Source: an uncultured Clostridia bacterium (GTDB taxonomy: Bacteria > Bacillota > Clostridia > Christensenellales > Borkfalkiaceae). From it: a DNA stretch of 59,388 bases. Position numbers and translations under genes: made by a program. Below are positions 9,954 to 19,913 of this stretch, piece by piece; position 1 is the stretch's first letter, and each line of letters begins with the position of its first letter. The stretch is from NCBI GenBank assembly GCA_947626935.1, contig CANQUD010000008.1, forward strand, positions 1-59,388, read 5' to 3'. Under the pieces are notes generated by a model. That model saw only the letters and a program-made list of their open reading frames with translations. It did not search any database and had not been told where the DNA came from.

Positions 9954-10202
9954 CATTCAAAATCCCTGCGCGTGGCGGGGTCCCCCCGCCTAAGCCCAAG
10001 GCATCCAAAAAATATTGCGAAGCAAGATTTTTTGGAAAAGGAGCGACCTGCGTTTCAGGCGACGGCTTTGCGTTTATGCAAAGCCGCGCAAACTGCGCAG
10101 TGTCGCGACGCGGTACCCAACTGGAACCTTAATGTCCCTGCATATAACGTATTCGGAGTGACCTAATTGATGCACAACGTTACATCGCTCGCGCGTATTT
10201 TG

Positions 10203-10237
10203 TTTTGAGATTTCTCGCTGCGCTCGAAATGACGTAG
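10203..10237. repeat. Dispersed module F
   Basis: The stretch reads gagatttctcg, a variable core, then cgaaatgacgta and a G-run. The same frame occurs at 21637-21675 with a different core (ggcttcgcc), keeping the imperfect hairpin. Confidence 0.7.
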
Positions 10238-10281
10238 AGGGGCAAATTGACGCAAAAGCATCAAAACAAAAGCGCGCGAAA

Positions 10282-11604
10282 CTAATTCTTCTCATTCAAG
10301 CAAGCGATCCCGGGAAGGACCTTGCCCTCAAAGAGTTCGAGTGAAGCGCCGCCGCCCGTCGAGATGTGCGTGATCTTGTCCGCATAGCCGAGCTGGGTGC
10401 AGGCAGCCGCCGAGTCGCCGCCGCCGACGATCGTGGTCGCGCCCTTCGCATCCGCAAGCGCCTGCGCAACGGCATTCGTGCCCGCCGCGAGGATGGGATT
10501 CTCGAACACGCCCATGGGACCGTTCCAGATGACCGTCTTTGCACTCTTGACCTTCTCCGCAAAGAGCTTTCTCGTCTCTTCGCCGATGTCGAGTCCCATC
10601 TTGTCCGCGGGGATCGCGTGGGAAGAGACGGTCTCGACGGTGATGGGGGCGTCGATGGGATCGGGGAAGGCAGCCGTCACGACGGTGTCGACGGGGAGAA
10701 GGAGTTCCTTTCCTTCCGCCTTTGCCTTTTCGATCATTTCCTTGCAGTAGCCGAGCTTTTCGTCGTCGACGAGGGAAGTCCCGACCTCATAGCCCTGTGC
10801 CTTGAGGAAGGTGTAAGCCATGCCGCCGCCGATGATGAGGGTGTCGCATTTCTCGAGAAGGTTGGAGATGACGCCGAGCTTGTCTGCGACCTTTGCGCCG
10901 CCGAGGATGGCGACGAAGGGGTGGACGGGGTGTTCGAGAGAGTCCGCCATGACGGAGAGTTCCTTCTCGATGAGGAAGCCGCAGACGGCGGTCTTGACGA
11001 GACCGTATTCGACGATCGCCGCCGTCGAAGCGTGCGAGCGGTGCGCCGTGCCGAATGCGTCATTCACATAGATGTCCGCGTATTTTGCGAGTTTCTTGCA
11101 GAATTCAAGGTCCTTCTTCTCCTCTTCCCAGTGGAAACGGAGATTTTCGAGGAGCACGGCTTCGCCTTCCTTGCAGGCGGCGACTTTTGCCTGTGCATCG
11201 GGACCGACGACGTCCTTTGCGAAGGTCACTTTTCCGCCGAGCAGCTCGTTGAGACGGGCGGCGACGGGGGCGAGGGTGAGCTTTTTGGGTTCATCCTTGA
11301 GCGCCTTGTCGACGATCGCCTGCTTTGCGGCAGCCTGCTCCTCTGCGGGAAGGGCTTCGATCTTCGCCTTCTCCTTCTTGTTGAGCTTGACTTCGTCCGA
11401 GAAAATGGAATGCGGCTTGCCCATGTGGGAGCAGAGGGTCACCTTCGCGCCCGCGTCGAGCAAGTACTTGATGGTGGGGATCGCCCCGAGGATGCGGTTT
11501 TCGTCTGTGATCTTGCCGTCCTTCATCGGGACGTTGAAGTCGCAGCGGACAAGGACGTGCTTGCCCTTGAGATCTTTCAGATCCTTTACGGTCAGTTTGT
11601 TCAT
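10282..11604 (-). CDS. pgk: Phosphoglycerate kinase with an internal insertion
   Basis: The 440-residue glycolytic kinase makes ATP from 1,3-bisphosphoglycerate. Family landmarks in order are RCDFNVP (20-26), LLENLRFH, the hinge stretch [10 protein letters not shown], the [10 protein letters not shown] block, NGPMGVFE and the nucleotide-binding GGGDSAAA near the C-terminus. The usual bacterial length is about 395-400. The extra length is a highly charged Lys/Glu/Ala-rich stretch at about residues 66-107, between SHMGKP and LAPVAARL; the family normally has only a few residues there. Everything else is intact, so the enzyme should be active. AAAAGGAG precedes the ATG, and a strong promoter at 11637-11665 drives it divergently from rpsL. 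A stable C-terminal end ...CLNEKN is followed directly by the repeat-filled gap. Confidence 0.97.
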   Translation of the reverse strand: MNKLTVKDLKDLKGKHVLVRCDFNVPMKDGKITDENRILGAIPTIKYLLDAGAKVTLCSHMGKPHSIFSDEVKLNKKEKAKIEALPAEEQAAAKQAIVDKALKDEPKKLTLAPVAARLNELLGGKVTFAKDVVGPDAQAKVAACKEGEAVLLENLRFHWEEEKKDLEFCKKLAKYADIYVNDAFGTAHRSHASTAAIVEYGLVKTAVCGFLIEKELSVMADSLEHPVHPFVAILGGAKVADKLGVISNLLEKCDTLIIGGGMAYTFLKAQGYEVGTSLVDDEKLGYCKEMIEKAKAEGKELLLPVDTVVTAAFPDPIDAPITVETVSSHAIPADKMGLDIGEETRKLFAEKVKSAKTVIWNGPMGVFENPILAAGTNAVAQALADAKGATTIVGGGDSAAACTQLGYADKITHISTGGGASLELFEGKVLPGIACLNEKN

Positions 11605-11636
11605 AGGAAAGCTCCTTTTCTAAAATTTTCCTCATA

Positions 11637-11665
11637 ATGATAATTCTTTTTCGGCGTTTTGTCAA
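11637..11665 (-). promoter_or_regulatory. Promoter of pgk
   Basis: On the minus strand TTGACA (11660-11665) and TATCAT (11637-11642) are separated by exactly 17 bases. It is divergent from the rpsL promoter. Confidence 0.85.
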
Positions 11666-11729
11666 TACCCTGAAGGGCATTCGGCAGCCAAAAAACTTGT
11701 CTTTTTTGCAAAAACGGGCAGTTTTTTCC

Positions 11730-11758
11730 TTGACAAAGGTTTGTATCTTTGGTAAAAT
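11730..11758 (+). promoter_or_regulatory. Promoter of the rpsL-rpsG-fusA unit
   Basis: TTGACA (11730-11735) and TAAAAT (11753-11758) are separated by 17 bases, about 110 bases before rpsL. It shows that the str genes here start their own unit rather than following rpoC. Confidence 0.9.
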
Positions 11759-11868
11759 TAGCTTTGCCTGTAATTCGGCGCTTCTTTTTGCATGTCGAAT
11801 TATCACTTCGTTTCTCCGAAATCGCAGGATTTTGAAGATATTCCGAGAATCAAACAAGGAGGTAAAAA

Positions 11869-12240
11869 ATGCCCACCATCAACCAGCTCATCAAGAAAGG
11901 CAGAGAAAGAGAGGCTTTCAAGTCGAAGAGCCCCATCCTCGACAGCTGCCCGCAGAAGCGCGGCGTATGCCTTTCCGTGACGACGACTTCCCCCAAGAAG
12001 CCCAACTCGGCGCTTCGGAAGATCGCAAGGGTGAGACTGACCAACAAGCAGGAAGGTACCGTGTACATTCCCGGTGAAGGTCACAATCTGCAGGAGCACA
12101 GCTCCGTTCTCATCCGCGGCGGAAGAGTCAAGGACCTGCCCGGCGTCAGATATCACATTATCCGCGGCGCTCTCGATACGGCAGGCGTTGCAAAGCGCAA
12201 GCAGTCCCGCAGCAAGTACGGCGCAAAGAGACCCAAATAA
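11869..12240 (+). CDS. rpsL: 30S ribosomal protein S12
   Basis: The 123-residue protein of the 30S decoding centre carries CPQKRGVC, the [13 protein letters not shown] loop and [13 protein letters not shown]. The lysines whose change gives streptomycin resistance (in PKKPN and VKD) are wild type, so the gene shows no resistance allele. The basic C-terminus [15 protein letters not shown] is normal. AAGGAGG lies 7 bases before the ATG. It is the first gene of the str unit, but the next gene, rpsG, begins only after a 242-base gap, which is much longer than usual. Confidence 0.98.
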   Translation: MPTINQLIKKGREREAFKSKSPILDSCPQKRGVCLSVTTTSPKKPNSALRKIARVRLTNKQEGTVYIPGEGHNLQEHSSVLIRGGRVKDLPGVRYHIIRGALDTAGVAKRKQSRSKYGAKRPK

Positions 12241-12953
<713 letters not shown>

Positions 12954-12964
12954 TCGAGGTAGCT

Positions 12965-15052
12965 ATGGCAAGAGAATACGACTTAAAACACACGAGAAAT
13001 TTCGGGATCATGGCGCACATCGACGCCGGAAAGACCACGACGACAGAGCGTATTCTGTTCTACACGGGCAAGACGCACAAGATCGGCGAAGTCCACGAGG
13101 GCGCCGCGACCATGGACTGGATGGTGCAGGAGCAGGAGCGCGGCATCACGATCACATCCGCCGCGACGACCTGTATCTGGAAAGGGTATCGCTTCAACAT
13201 CATCGATACCCCCGGGCACGTCGACTTCACCGTCGAAGTGGAGCGCTCTCTCCGCGTCCTCGACGGGACGATCGCCACCTTCTGCGCGAAGGGGGGCGTC
13301 GAGCCGCAGTCCGAGACCGTCTGGCGTCAGGCGGATACCTATAAGGTCCCGCGCATCGCGTATGTCAACAAAATGGACATCAACGGCGCCGACTTTTTCC
13401 GTGTCGAGACCATGATCAGGGAGCGCCTCGGCGCCAACCCCGTTCCCGTCGAACTTCCCATCGGGAAGGAAGCGAAATTCCGCGGCATCATCGACCTCAT
13501 CCGCATGGAAGCGGAAGTCTATTATGACGACCTCGGCAAGGATTTCCGCAAGGAACCCATCCCCGCCGACATGATGGATCTCGCCAAGGAATACCGCTTC
13601 AAGCTCGTGGAAGAGGCGGCTTCCGCCAACGACGAGCTAATGGAGAAATACCTCGAGGAAGGGGACCTCTCCGTCGACGACATCATCGCGGGTCTCCGCG
13701 AGAGATGCCTCCGCCTCGAAGCCGTTCCCATGCTCTGCGGTTCGTCCTATAAGAACAAGGGCGTGCAGTTCCTGCTCGACGCGGTCATCCACTTCCTGCC
13801 CAGTCCCATCGACGTCGACCACGTCAAGGGCACCAACCCCGAGACGGGCGAAGAGGAAGAGCGCAGGACTTCGGACGAAGAACCGTTCGCGGGACTTGCA
13901 TTCAAGATCGCGACCGACCCGTTCGTCGGCTCCCTCGCATATTTCCGCTGCTATTCGGGCGTGCTCGAAGCGGGCAGCTACGTGTACAATTCCACCAAGG
14001 ACAAGAAGGAACGCGTCGGACGTCTCGTCCAGATGCACGCCAACGAGCGGAAGGACATCTCCGAGATCTATTCGGGGGACATCTGCGCGATCGTCGGTCT
14101 CAAGAACACGACGACGGGCGACACGCTCTGCGACGAGAAACATCCCATCGTCCTCGAGAAGATGGAATTCCCCGAACCCGTCATCCAGCTCTCCCTCGAA
14201 CCCAAGACCAAGGCAGGGCAGGAGAAGATGACCCTCGCGCTCATCAAACTTGCCGAAGAGGACCCCACCTTCAAGACGTATACCGATAAGGAGACGGGGC
14301 AGACCATCATCGCAGGCATGGGAGAGTTGCACCTCGACATCATCGTTGACAGACTTCTCCGCGAATTCCACGTCGAAGCCAACGTCGGCGCTCCGCAGGT
14401 CGCTTACCGCGAGACCTTCCGTCAGGCGGTCGAAGCGGAGGGCATGTACAAGCGCCAGTCGGGCGGCAAAGGTCAGTACGGACACTGCAAGATCCGTCTC
14501 ATTCCCGCAGAAGCGGGCGCAGGGTACTCCTTCGAGGACCTCACCGTCGGCGGCTCCATTCCCAAGGAATTCATTCCCGCCATCGACAAGGGCATTCAGG
14601 AAGCGGCGAAGAACGGCTTCCTCGCGGGCTACGAGGTCGTGGACTTCAAGGTCGAAGTGTTCGACGGAAGCTACCACGAGGTCGACTCCTCCGAAATGGC
14701 ATTCAAGATCGCGGGATCGATGGCATTCAAGAACGGCATGGAGAAGGCAAAGCCCGTCCTGCTCGAACCCATCATGAAGGTGCAGATCATCACCCCCGAG
14801 GATTACTTCGGCGATCTCATGGGCAACGTCTCTTCCCGCCGCGGCGTCATCACCTCGACGGACGACAGGAACGGCGCCAAGATCATCGACTCGGAGATCC
14901 CGCTTTCCGAGATGTTCGGCTACGCGACGGAACTCCGTTCGCGCACGCAGGGCAGAGGTCAGTTCACCATGCAGTTCGACCATTATTCCGAAGTGCCCCG
15001 CTCCATTTCCGAGAAGATCATCCACGACAGAGCGTCGAAACCCAACGCTTGA
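12965..15052 (+). CDS. fusA: Translation elongation factor G
   Basis: The 695-residue GTPase drives tRNA and mRNA translocation on the ribosome. The P-loop AHIDAGKTT is at residues 17-25. Switch I/II features are [15 protein letters not shown] and DTPGHVDF, and the NKMD motif lies in [12 protein letters not shown]. Domains II to V are complete, with the [12 protein letters not shown] stretch of domain IV. GAGGT precedes the ATG, and the gene is 11 bases after rpsG in the same transcription unit. The 64 bases between its stop and the tuf promoter hold an AT-rich palindrome (15088-15105), which is not a convincing terminator, so some read-through into tuf is possible. Confidence 0.98.
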   Translation: MAREYDLKHTRNFGIMAHIDAGKTTTTERILFYTGKTHKIGEVHEGAATMDWMVQEQERGITITSAATTCIWKGYRFNIIDTPGHVDFTVEVERSLRVLDGTIATFCAKGGVEPQSETVWRQADTYKVPRIAYVNKMDINGADFFRVETMIRERLGANPVPVELPIGKEAKFRGIIDLIRMEAEVYYDDLGKDFRKEPIPADMMDLAKEYRFKLVEEAASANDELMEKYLEEGDLSVDDIIAGLRERCLRLEAVPMLCGSSYKNKGVQFLLDAVIHFLPSPIDVDHVKGTNPETGEEEERRTSDEEPFAGLAFKIATDPFVGSLAYFRCYSGVLEAGSYVYNSTKDKKERVGRLVQMHANERKDISEIYSGDICAIVGLKNTTTGDTLCDEKHPIVLEKMEFPEPVIQLSLEPKTKAGQEKMTLALIKLAEEDPTFKTYTDKETGQTIIAGMGELHLDIIVDRLLREFHVEANVGAPQVAYRETFRQAVEAEGMYKRQSGGKGQYGHCKIRLIPAEAGAGYSFEDLTVGGSIPKEFIPAIDKGIQEAAKNGFLAGYEVVDFKVEVFDGSYHEVDSSEMAFKIAGSMAFKNGMEKAKPVLLEPIMKVQIITPEDYFGDLMGNVSSRRGVITSTDDRNGAKIIDSEIPLSEMFGYATELRSRTQGRGQFTMQFDHYSEVPRSISEKIIHDRASKPNA

Positions 15053-15116
15053 CGTCGAAAATGGCGTTTTCGGCACACCAAACGCATAAATTTTTGTAAA
15101 AATTTCCCTGAAACGA

Positions 15117-15145
15117 TTGCAAAAATTTTCCGCATGGTTTATAAT
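15117..15145 (+). promoter_or_regulatory. Promoter of tuf
   Basis: TTGCAA (15117-15122) and a perfect TATAAT (15140-15145) have a 17-base spacer. The predicted leader before the tuf ATG is about 118 bases, with a short C-run/G-run hairpin near 15210. Confidence 0.88.
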
Positions 15146-15270
15146 AATAGGCGATAAGCGAATCAGCTTAATATCAATCTAAATTTTCCGACGTTTGATA
15201 GATAGCTGCGCATCCCCCCAAAGAGGGGAGAAAGTTATCAAAAAATAAAAAAAATCAAGGAGTAATCAAA

Positions 15271-16491
15271 ATGGCAAAAGCAAAGTTCGACAGAAGCAAG
15301 CCGCACGTCAACATCGGTACCATCGGACACGTTGACCACGGTAAGACCACCTTGACCGCAGCTATCACCATGGTTATGGCATGCAAAGGTCAGGCTCAGA
15401 AGATGCGCTACGACGAGATCGATAAGGCGCCCGAAGAGAAAGCCCGCGGTATCACGATCAACACCGCACACGTCGAGTATGAGACGGACAAGCGTCACTA
15501 CGCGCACGTTGACTGCCCCGGCCACGCCGACTATGTCAAGAACATGATCACGGGCGCTGCCCAGATGGACGGCGCGATCCTCGTCGTCGCTGCGACCGAC
15601 GGTCCCATGCCCCAGACCCGTGAGCACATCCTGCTCGCCCGTCAGGTCGGCGTTCCCTACATCATCGTCTTCCTCAACAAGACCGATCAGATGGATGACC
15701 CAGAACTTCTCGACCTCGTCGAGATGGAGATCCGCGAACTGCTCTCGAGCTACGACTTCCCCGGCGACGATATCCCGATCATCAAGGGTTCCGCGCTCAA
15801 AGCGCTCGAAAAGGCGACCAGCGGCTGCTCCGACGCAGAGATCCTCGCTGCTCCCGAATGCCAGTGCGTTCTCGAGCTGATGGATGCAGTCGACAGCTAC
15901 ATTCCCACCCCTCAACGTGACGACCAGAAGCCTTTCCTTCTTCCCGTCGAGGACGTGTTCACCATCTCGGGCCGCGGCACCGTCGCTACGGGCCGTGTCG
16001 AGAGAGGCGTTGCGCATGTCGGCGACCCCGCCGAGATCGTCGGTCTCATCGAGAAACCCCGCACGACCGTCATCACCGGTCTCGAAATGTTCCACAAACA
16101 GCTCGACGAAGCAATGGCGGGCGATAACGTCGGTGCGCTTCTCCGCGGCATCAACCGTACGGACGTCGAGAAAGGGCAAGTCATCGCGAAGCCCGGCACC
16201 GTTCCCACGGCGACCAAGTTCGAGGCGCAGGTCTACGTCCTGACCAAGGACGAAGGTGGCCGTCACACGGCATTCTTCAACCACTACCGTCCCCAGTTCT
16301 TCATCAGAACGACGGACGTCACGGGTTCCATCGAACTTCCCGCAGGCGTTGAAATGGTCATGCCCGGCGACCACGTCACCATGACGGTCGAGCTCATCAA
16401 GCCCGTCGCGATCGAAGAAGGTCTCCGTTTCGCGATCCGTGAGGGCGGCAGAACGGTCGGTTCCGGCGCTGTGTCGAAGATCCTCAAGTAA
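15271..16491 (+). CDS. tuf: Translation elongation factor Tu
   Basis: The 406-residue GTPase brings aminoacyl-tRNA to the ribosome. GHVDHGKT is at residues 19-26, DCPGH at 81-85 and NKTD at 136-139. The [21 protein letters not shown] and [12 protein letters not shown] stretches follow. Two family positions differ from the common sequence: NKCD is NKTD, and HTPFFxGY is HTAFFNHY. Gln, Gly and Ala positions linked to kirromycin resistance look wild type, so these are probably lineage marks. AAGGAG precedes the ATG. The gene has its own promoter and a strong terminator, unlike the usual co-transcribed str arrangement. Confidence 0.98.
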   Translation: MAKAKFDRSKPHVNIGTIGHVDHGKTTLTAAITMVMACKGQAQKMRYDEIDKAPEEKARGITINTAHVEYETDKRHYAHVDCPGHADYVKNMITGAAQMDGAILVVAATDGPMPQTREHILLARQVGVPYIIVFLNKTDQMDDPELLDLVEMEIRELLSSYDFPGDDIPIIKGSALKALEKATSGCSDAEILAAPECQCVLELMDAVDSYIPTPQRDDQKPFLLPVEDVFTISGRGTVATGRVERGVAHVGDPAEIVGLIEKPRTTVITGLEMFHKQLDEAMAGDNVGALLRGINRTDVEKGQVIAKPGTVPTATKFEAQVYVLTKDEGGRHTAFFNHYRPQFFIRTTDVTGSIELPAGVEMVMPGDHVTMTVELIKPVAIEEGLRFAIREGGRTVGSGAVSKILK

Positions 16492-16499
16492 TCAAACCA

Positions 16500-16536
16500 A
16501 CAACAAAAAACACGGCTCGTCCGTGTTTTTTGTTGT
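16500..16536 (+). terminator. Terminator of tuf
   Basis: A 16-base perfect stem (acaacaaaaaacacgg and its complement) around loop ctcgt is followed by a T-run. Confidence 0.95.
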
Positions 16537-16594
16537 CCTTTTTTTCGGAGAGGGCAAAAGCGCACGGCGCGGGCGGCAAAAATCGGCAAAATAC

Positions 16595-16623
16595 TTGACA
16601 GTCCGACAAAACGGCATTAAAAT
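16595..16623 (+). promoter_or_regulatory. Promoter placed almost at the start codon
   Basis: TTGACA (16595-16600), a 17-base spacer and TAAAAT (16618-16623). The expected transcription start falls at about 16629-16631, and the ATG is at 16632, so the transcript may have almost no leader. Confidence 0.8.
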
Positions 16624-16631
16624 ATTGTTGC

Positions 16632-18476
16632 ATGATGGAACAGGACAGGACGGACAACAGACTGCTCGAACCGCTCGAGGCATATAAGAGGTTCTACCGC
16701 GCGGAATTCGAGAAGAATGCCTCCGACTTTTTCGACAAGCTCGTCGAACGGTCGGGCATTTCGCTCGAAGAGAACCGCAGGACCGTCGCCGCCTACGATG
16801 CGAAGATGAGGCAGGTCAACGACCTTGAACGCCGCCTTTCCAAAAACCGCACCGCAAGGGGCTTTCTCATCGCGCTCATCGTCCTCGGGGGGATCGCCCT
16901 TCTCTTCGCCGTCGCCGTGCTCGTCTACGGGAACTATCTCACGGGCGGGATCGCTCTCCCTCTCGGCGGGGCAGCCGTCGCAGTCGGCTTTGGCGTCATC
17001 TTCGGAAAGATCAACCCCTTGCTCAAGCGCATGGGAGAGGAGAAGGCAAAGCGGCAGGCGGAAGCCGAAAAGCTCCAAGCCGAGGCGTGGGAGCAGATGA
17101 AGCCGCTCAACGACCTCTTCGACGACAGCGCCACGAAACAGCTCATCGAACAGACCGTCCCGCCCATTCAACTTGACGACAATTTCAACATGCGCAGATA
17201 TGAATATCTGCATACGAAGTACGGATTCGGCGAACCCGACGACCCCGAACGCTCCACGGTCGGCATTCTGACGGGAGAGATCGCGGGCAACCCGTTCGTC
17301 GTCGACCGTGAACTCGTCCACAGAATGGGCATGTGTACCTACACGGGGACCCTTCTCATCACATGGACGACGACTTCCACCGATTCGGAAGGGCATACCC
17401 ACATCGAGCACCACTCCGAGACCCTCGTCGCGACCATCGACCGTCCCAAACCCTATTACAGCACCGAGACCCGTCTCATCTACGGCAACGAGGCGGCGCC
17501 CGACCTGCATTTCAGCCGCGTTCCGTCCCATGCCGAACGGCTCAGCGAGAACGCCCGCGAGAAAAAAGTGCGGAAAGGGGTCAAAAAGATCCGCAAGCGG
17601 CAGGAGAGGGAGATGAAAGACGACGACCCGACGACCAATTTCACCGAGATGGGGAACGGGGAGTTCGACGTCCTCTTCGGGGCTTTGGACAGGGACAACG
17701 AGGTCCAGTTCCGTCTCCTCTACACGCCGCTCGCGCAGAAGAACATCCTCGCCCTTCTGACGGACACGGCAGGCTTCGGCGACGACTTCAGGATGCGGAA
17801 GGACGGCTGTCTCAACTTCATCTCTTCCGAGCATTCGGCGTCATGGGACCTCGAAGCGGGCTACAAGCGGTACCGCTCGTACAGCGCCGACCTCTCAAAG
17901 GAGATCTTTCTTGCCTTCAACGGCAGCTATTTCAAGAATCTCTACTTCGACCTCGCGCCGCTGCTCTCCGTTCCGCTCTACCAGCAGCACAAGCCGCAGG
18001 AGTATTTCTATCCGGAAAAGTACCCCCGCAACTTCACCGCGCACGAGAGCGAATATCTCGCCAACAGAGTGGGGCAGGAAGCCTTCTGCCATCCCGAAAC
18101 GAACACGCCGACGATCTTAAAGACAAAGTTCCTCAAGGAAGAGGGGAAAAGCGACCGCATCGGCGTCACGGCGTACTCCTATCGGACGGAACAGCGGGTC
18201 GAATATGTGCCCGAATTCGGCGGCGACGGATGCTATCACGATGTTCCCGTCTACTGGACGGAGTACATTCCCGTCGTGAACAGGGGATCGGCGGCGCTCA
18301 AGGAATTCGGACTGTCCGAGAAGGCGTTCGACGACGGCGCCGAGGGGAACAAATTGCGGGCGGCGCTCGCCAAATGCGGCGCGATCTCCTTCGGCTACGG
18401 GCACGGCATCCTATGTTGTAAAGTTTCGGACGAAGAGACGCCCTTCGACGGCGCCTTCCCCGATCTCAAAGAATAA
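16632..18476 (+). CDS. Two-TM membrane protein of the LemA operon
   Basis: This 614-residue protein is not recognised with certainty. It has a charged N-terminal segment (1-70), two hydrophobic segments (about 77-99 and 105-125), a Lys/Glu/Ala-rich coiled-coil-like stretch (133-155), and a large soluble part. The layout (two N-terminal TM segments next to lemA) resembles the DUF3137-type partners often found beside lemA, but no assignment is made. No ribosome binding site precedes the ATG at 16632 or the next codon, also ATG. Together with the promoter position this suggests leaderless translation. No later Met with a good ribosome binding site was found before the TM segments. lemA follows after 18 bases and a HAD gene after that. 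A role in envelope homeostasis is guesswork from the neighbour. Confidence 0.85.
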   Translation: MMEQDRTDNRLLEPLEAYKRFYRAEFEKNASDFFDKLVERSGISLEENRRTVAAYDAKMRQVNDLERRLSKNRTARGFLIALIVLGGIALLFAVAVLVYGNYLTGGIALPLGGAAVAVGFGVIFGKINPLLKRMGEEKAKRQAEAEKLQAEAWEQMKPLNDLFDDSATKQLIEQTVPPIQLDDNFNMRRYEYLHTKYGFGEPDDPERSTVGILTGEIAGNPFVVDRELVHRMGMCTYTGTLLITWTTTSTDSEGHTHIEHHSETLVATIDRPKPYYSTETRLIYGNEAAPDLHFSRVPSHAERLSENAREKKVRKGVKKIRKRQEREMKDDDPTTNFTEMGNGEFDVLFGALDRDNEVQFRLLYTPLAQKNILALLTDTAGFGDDFRMRKDGCLNFISSEHSASWDLEAGYKRYRSYSADLSKEIFLAFNGSYFKNLYFDLAPLLSVPLYQQHKPQEYFYPEKYPRNFTAHESEYLANRVGQEAFCHPETNTPTILKTKFLKEEGKSDRIGVTAYSYRTEQRVEYVPEFGGDGCYHDVPVYWTEYIPVVNRGSAALKEFGLSEKAFDDGAEGNKLRAALAKCGAISFGYGHGILCCKVSDEETPFDGAFPDLKE

Positions 18477-18494
18477 AAAACGGAGGTAACAAAT

Positions 18495-19166
18495 ATGGCA
18501 AACGAACTCGACGAATTGACGGGACCCACGATGGAAGAGGGCAGAGACGTCAACGTCATCGCAAAACAGCTCGAAGTGAAGGTGGGCGGCGGCTCCAAAT
18601 TCTTCGACATCATGTGGTGGTTCCTTCCCCCCGTCATCGGCGGCATCATCTGGACGGTCATGAAGATCCGTGCGAAGAACCACTTCCAGCAGCTCCAGCA
18701 GAAGATCCAGCACGACGCTTCGCAGATCGACAACTATCTCGAACAGCGGGTGCAGATCCTCACGAACTGCGCAAAGCTCCTCGACAAGGCGATCGACCTC
18801 GACAAGGATACCTTTACGAAGATCGCGATGTACCGCTCGGGCAAGGGCGCGGAAGGGGATGCGCTCCGCAACGAGTACGCGGCGCAGATCGAGAGCCTCG
18901 GCAGAAGCGTCAACATCGCTTTCGAGAACTATCCCGACCTCAAGGCGCATCGGGAACTTGCGGACGCCATGCAGCAGAACGCCTATCTTCAGAAGGAGAT
19001 CACAGCCGCCCGCGAGGTCTACAACGACACCGTCAACGTCTGGAACAGGGACGTTTTCGTCTGGCCGACCAAGCAGATCGTCGCCGCGAAGGAAGGATAC
19101 ACGACCCGTATCCCGTTCATCGCCGACAAGGAGACCAAGGAAGCCGCCCGCGGCGTGTTCTTTTGA
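18495..19166 (+). CDS. LemA family protein
   Basis: The 223-residue protein has one N-terminal hydrophobic segment (about 40-57, WWFLPPVIGGIIWTVMKI) followed by the helical LemA core. The core includes the SQIDNYLEQRVQILTN stretch, the QNAYLQKEITAAREVYND helix, and the ending VYNDTVNVWN...FWPTK-like segment that is typical of LemA C-termini. The usual central helix has a variant sequence. LemA proteins are membrane-anchored helical bundles of unclear function, often encoded next to membrane or protease genes. AACGGAGGTAAC gives a strong ribosome binding site. The HAD gene starts 3 bases after the stop, so the pair is probably translationally coupled. Confidence 0.92.
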   Translation: MANELDELTGPTMEEGRDVNVIAKQLEVKVGGGSKFFDIMWWFLPPVIGGIIWTVMKIRAKNHFQQLQQKIQHDASQIDNYLEQRVQILTNCAKLLDKAIDLDKDTFTKIAMYRSGKGAEGDALRNEYAAQIESLGRSVNIAFENYPDLKAHRELADAMQQNAYLQKEITAAREVYNDTVNVWNRDVFVWPTKQIVAAKEGYTTRIPFIADKETKEAARGVFF

Positions 19167-19169
19167 CCG

Positions 19170-19874
19170 ATGAAACACACGATCCTCTTCGATTTGGACG
19201 GCACCCTTCTGCCGATGGACCAAGACTTCTTCACAGAGAGCTACTTCAAACTTCTCTGTAAAAAGCTCGCCCCTTACGGGTATGACGGAAAAGAACTCAT
19301 CGCCGCGATCTGGAAGGGCACGGCGGCGATGGTGAAAAACGACGGAAAGGTCACAAACGAGCGGGCGTTCTGGGACACCTTCGCCGCGCTCATGGGGGAA
19401 AGGGTCCGCGCCGACATTCCGCTCTTCGACGACTTTTACAGAAACGACTTCAACGCTGCCCGCACCTCTTGCGGCTTTGCGGGGGAAGCGGGGGAGATCG
19501 TCTCGTCCCTCAAGGAGAGGGGAAAGACGCTCATTCTCGCGTCCAACCCCATTTTTCCGCTCGTCGCGCATCAGAACCGCCTGCGCTGGGCGGGCGTCGA
19601 CCCCGAAAGTTTCTCCTACATCACGAGCTACGAAAATTCAAGCTACTGCAAGCCCAACCCCGCCTACTATCGGGAGATCGCCGAGAAATGCTCCCTCGAC
19701 CCCGAGGATTGCCTCATGATCGGCAACGACGTCCGCGAGGACACGGCGGCGAGGGAGATCGGCATGGACGTGTTCCTTCTGACGCCCTGCCTTATCGACC
19801 GCGAAGGTCTCGGCTTCGGGGACTGCCCGCACGGCGATTACGCCGACCTCAAAAAATTTCTTCAGTCTCTATGA
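19170..19874 (+). CDS. HAD family phosphatase-like hydrolase
   Basis: The 234-residue protein carries the full haloacid dehalogenase set. Motif I is DLDGTL with nucleophile Asp8 and acid Asp10, motif II is Ser125 in LASNP, motif III is Lys161 in CKPNP, and motif IV is GNDVREDTAA with Asp187 and Asp191. A cap of about 80 helical residues lies between motifs I and II, as in subfamily I phosphatases. The substrate cannot be told from the sequence. There is no ribosome binding site of its own; the ATG is 3 bases past the lemA stop, so ribosomes probably re-initiate. It is the last gene of the unit and is followed at once by a terminator. Confidence 0.93.
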   Translation: MKHTILFDLDGTLLPMDQDFFTESYFKLLCKKLAPYGYDGKELIAAIWKGTAAMVKNDGKVTNERAFWDTFAALMGERVRADIPLFDDFYRNDFNAARTSCGFAGEAGEIVSSLKERGKTLILASNPIFPLVAHQNRLRWAGVDPESFSYITSYENSSYCKPNPAYYREIAEKCSLDPEDCLMIGNDVREDTAAREIGMDVFLLTPCLIDREGLGFGDCPHGDYADLKKFLQSL

Positions 19875-19875
19875 A

Positions 19876-19903
19876 AAAAACGACGGCACCCGCCGTCGTT
19901 TTT
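19876..19903. terminator. Bidirectional terminator
   Basis: aaaaacgacggc and its complement gccgtcgttttt surround the loop accc, between the convergent HAD and SDR genes. It serves both strands. Confidence 0.92.
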
Positions 19904-19913
19904 CTGTAGATCG

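Larger units (their letters stand above)
9611..10281. other. Gene-free gap between tpiA and pgk, filled with inverted repeats
   Basis: No credible gene was found in these 671 bases. The stretch holds dispersed modules A (9671-9773), B reversed (9841-9893), C reversed (9903-9953) and F (10203-10237). Between them is a chain of short perfect hairpins. These include ccaaaaaat/attttttgg with an inner ttgc/gcaa stem at 10005-10035, cggctttgc/gcaaagccg near 10062-10085, and the palindromes actgcgcagt and gtcgcgac. Open frames here are G/C-rich by-products. Confidence 0.8.

Noticed and set aside
9671..10237. Possible CRISPR-like array
   Set aside because: Inverted repeats are not evenly spaced and differ in sequence; there are no direct repeats with spacers and no cas genes.
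10366..11637. Open frame antisense to pgk (423 codons)
   Set aside because: The opposite strand encodes a full PGK. The frame has no start signals of its own.
15088..15105. AT-rich palindrome as fusA terminator
   Set aside because: An all A/T stem with a 2-base loop and no G/C core is too weak to call.
15271..16491. EF-Tu substitutions (NKTD, HTAFF) as elfamycin resistance
   Set aside because: The known resistance positions appear wild type; the changes are more likely lineage variation.
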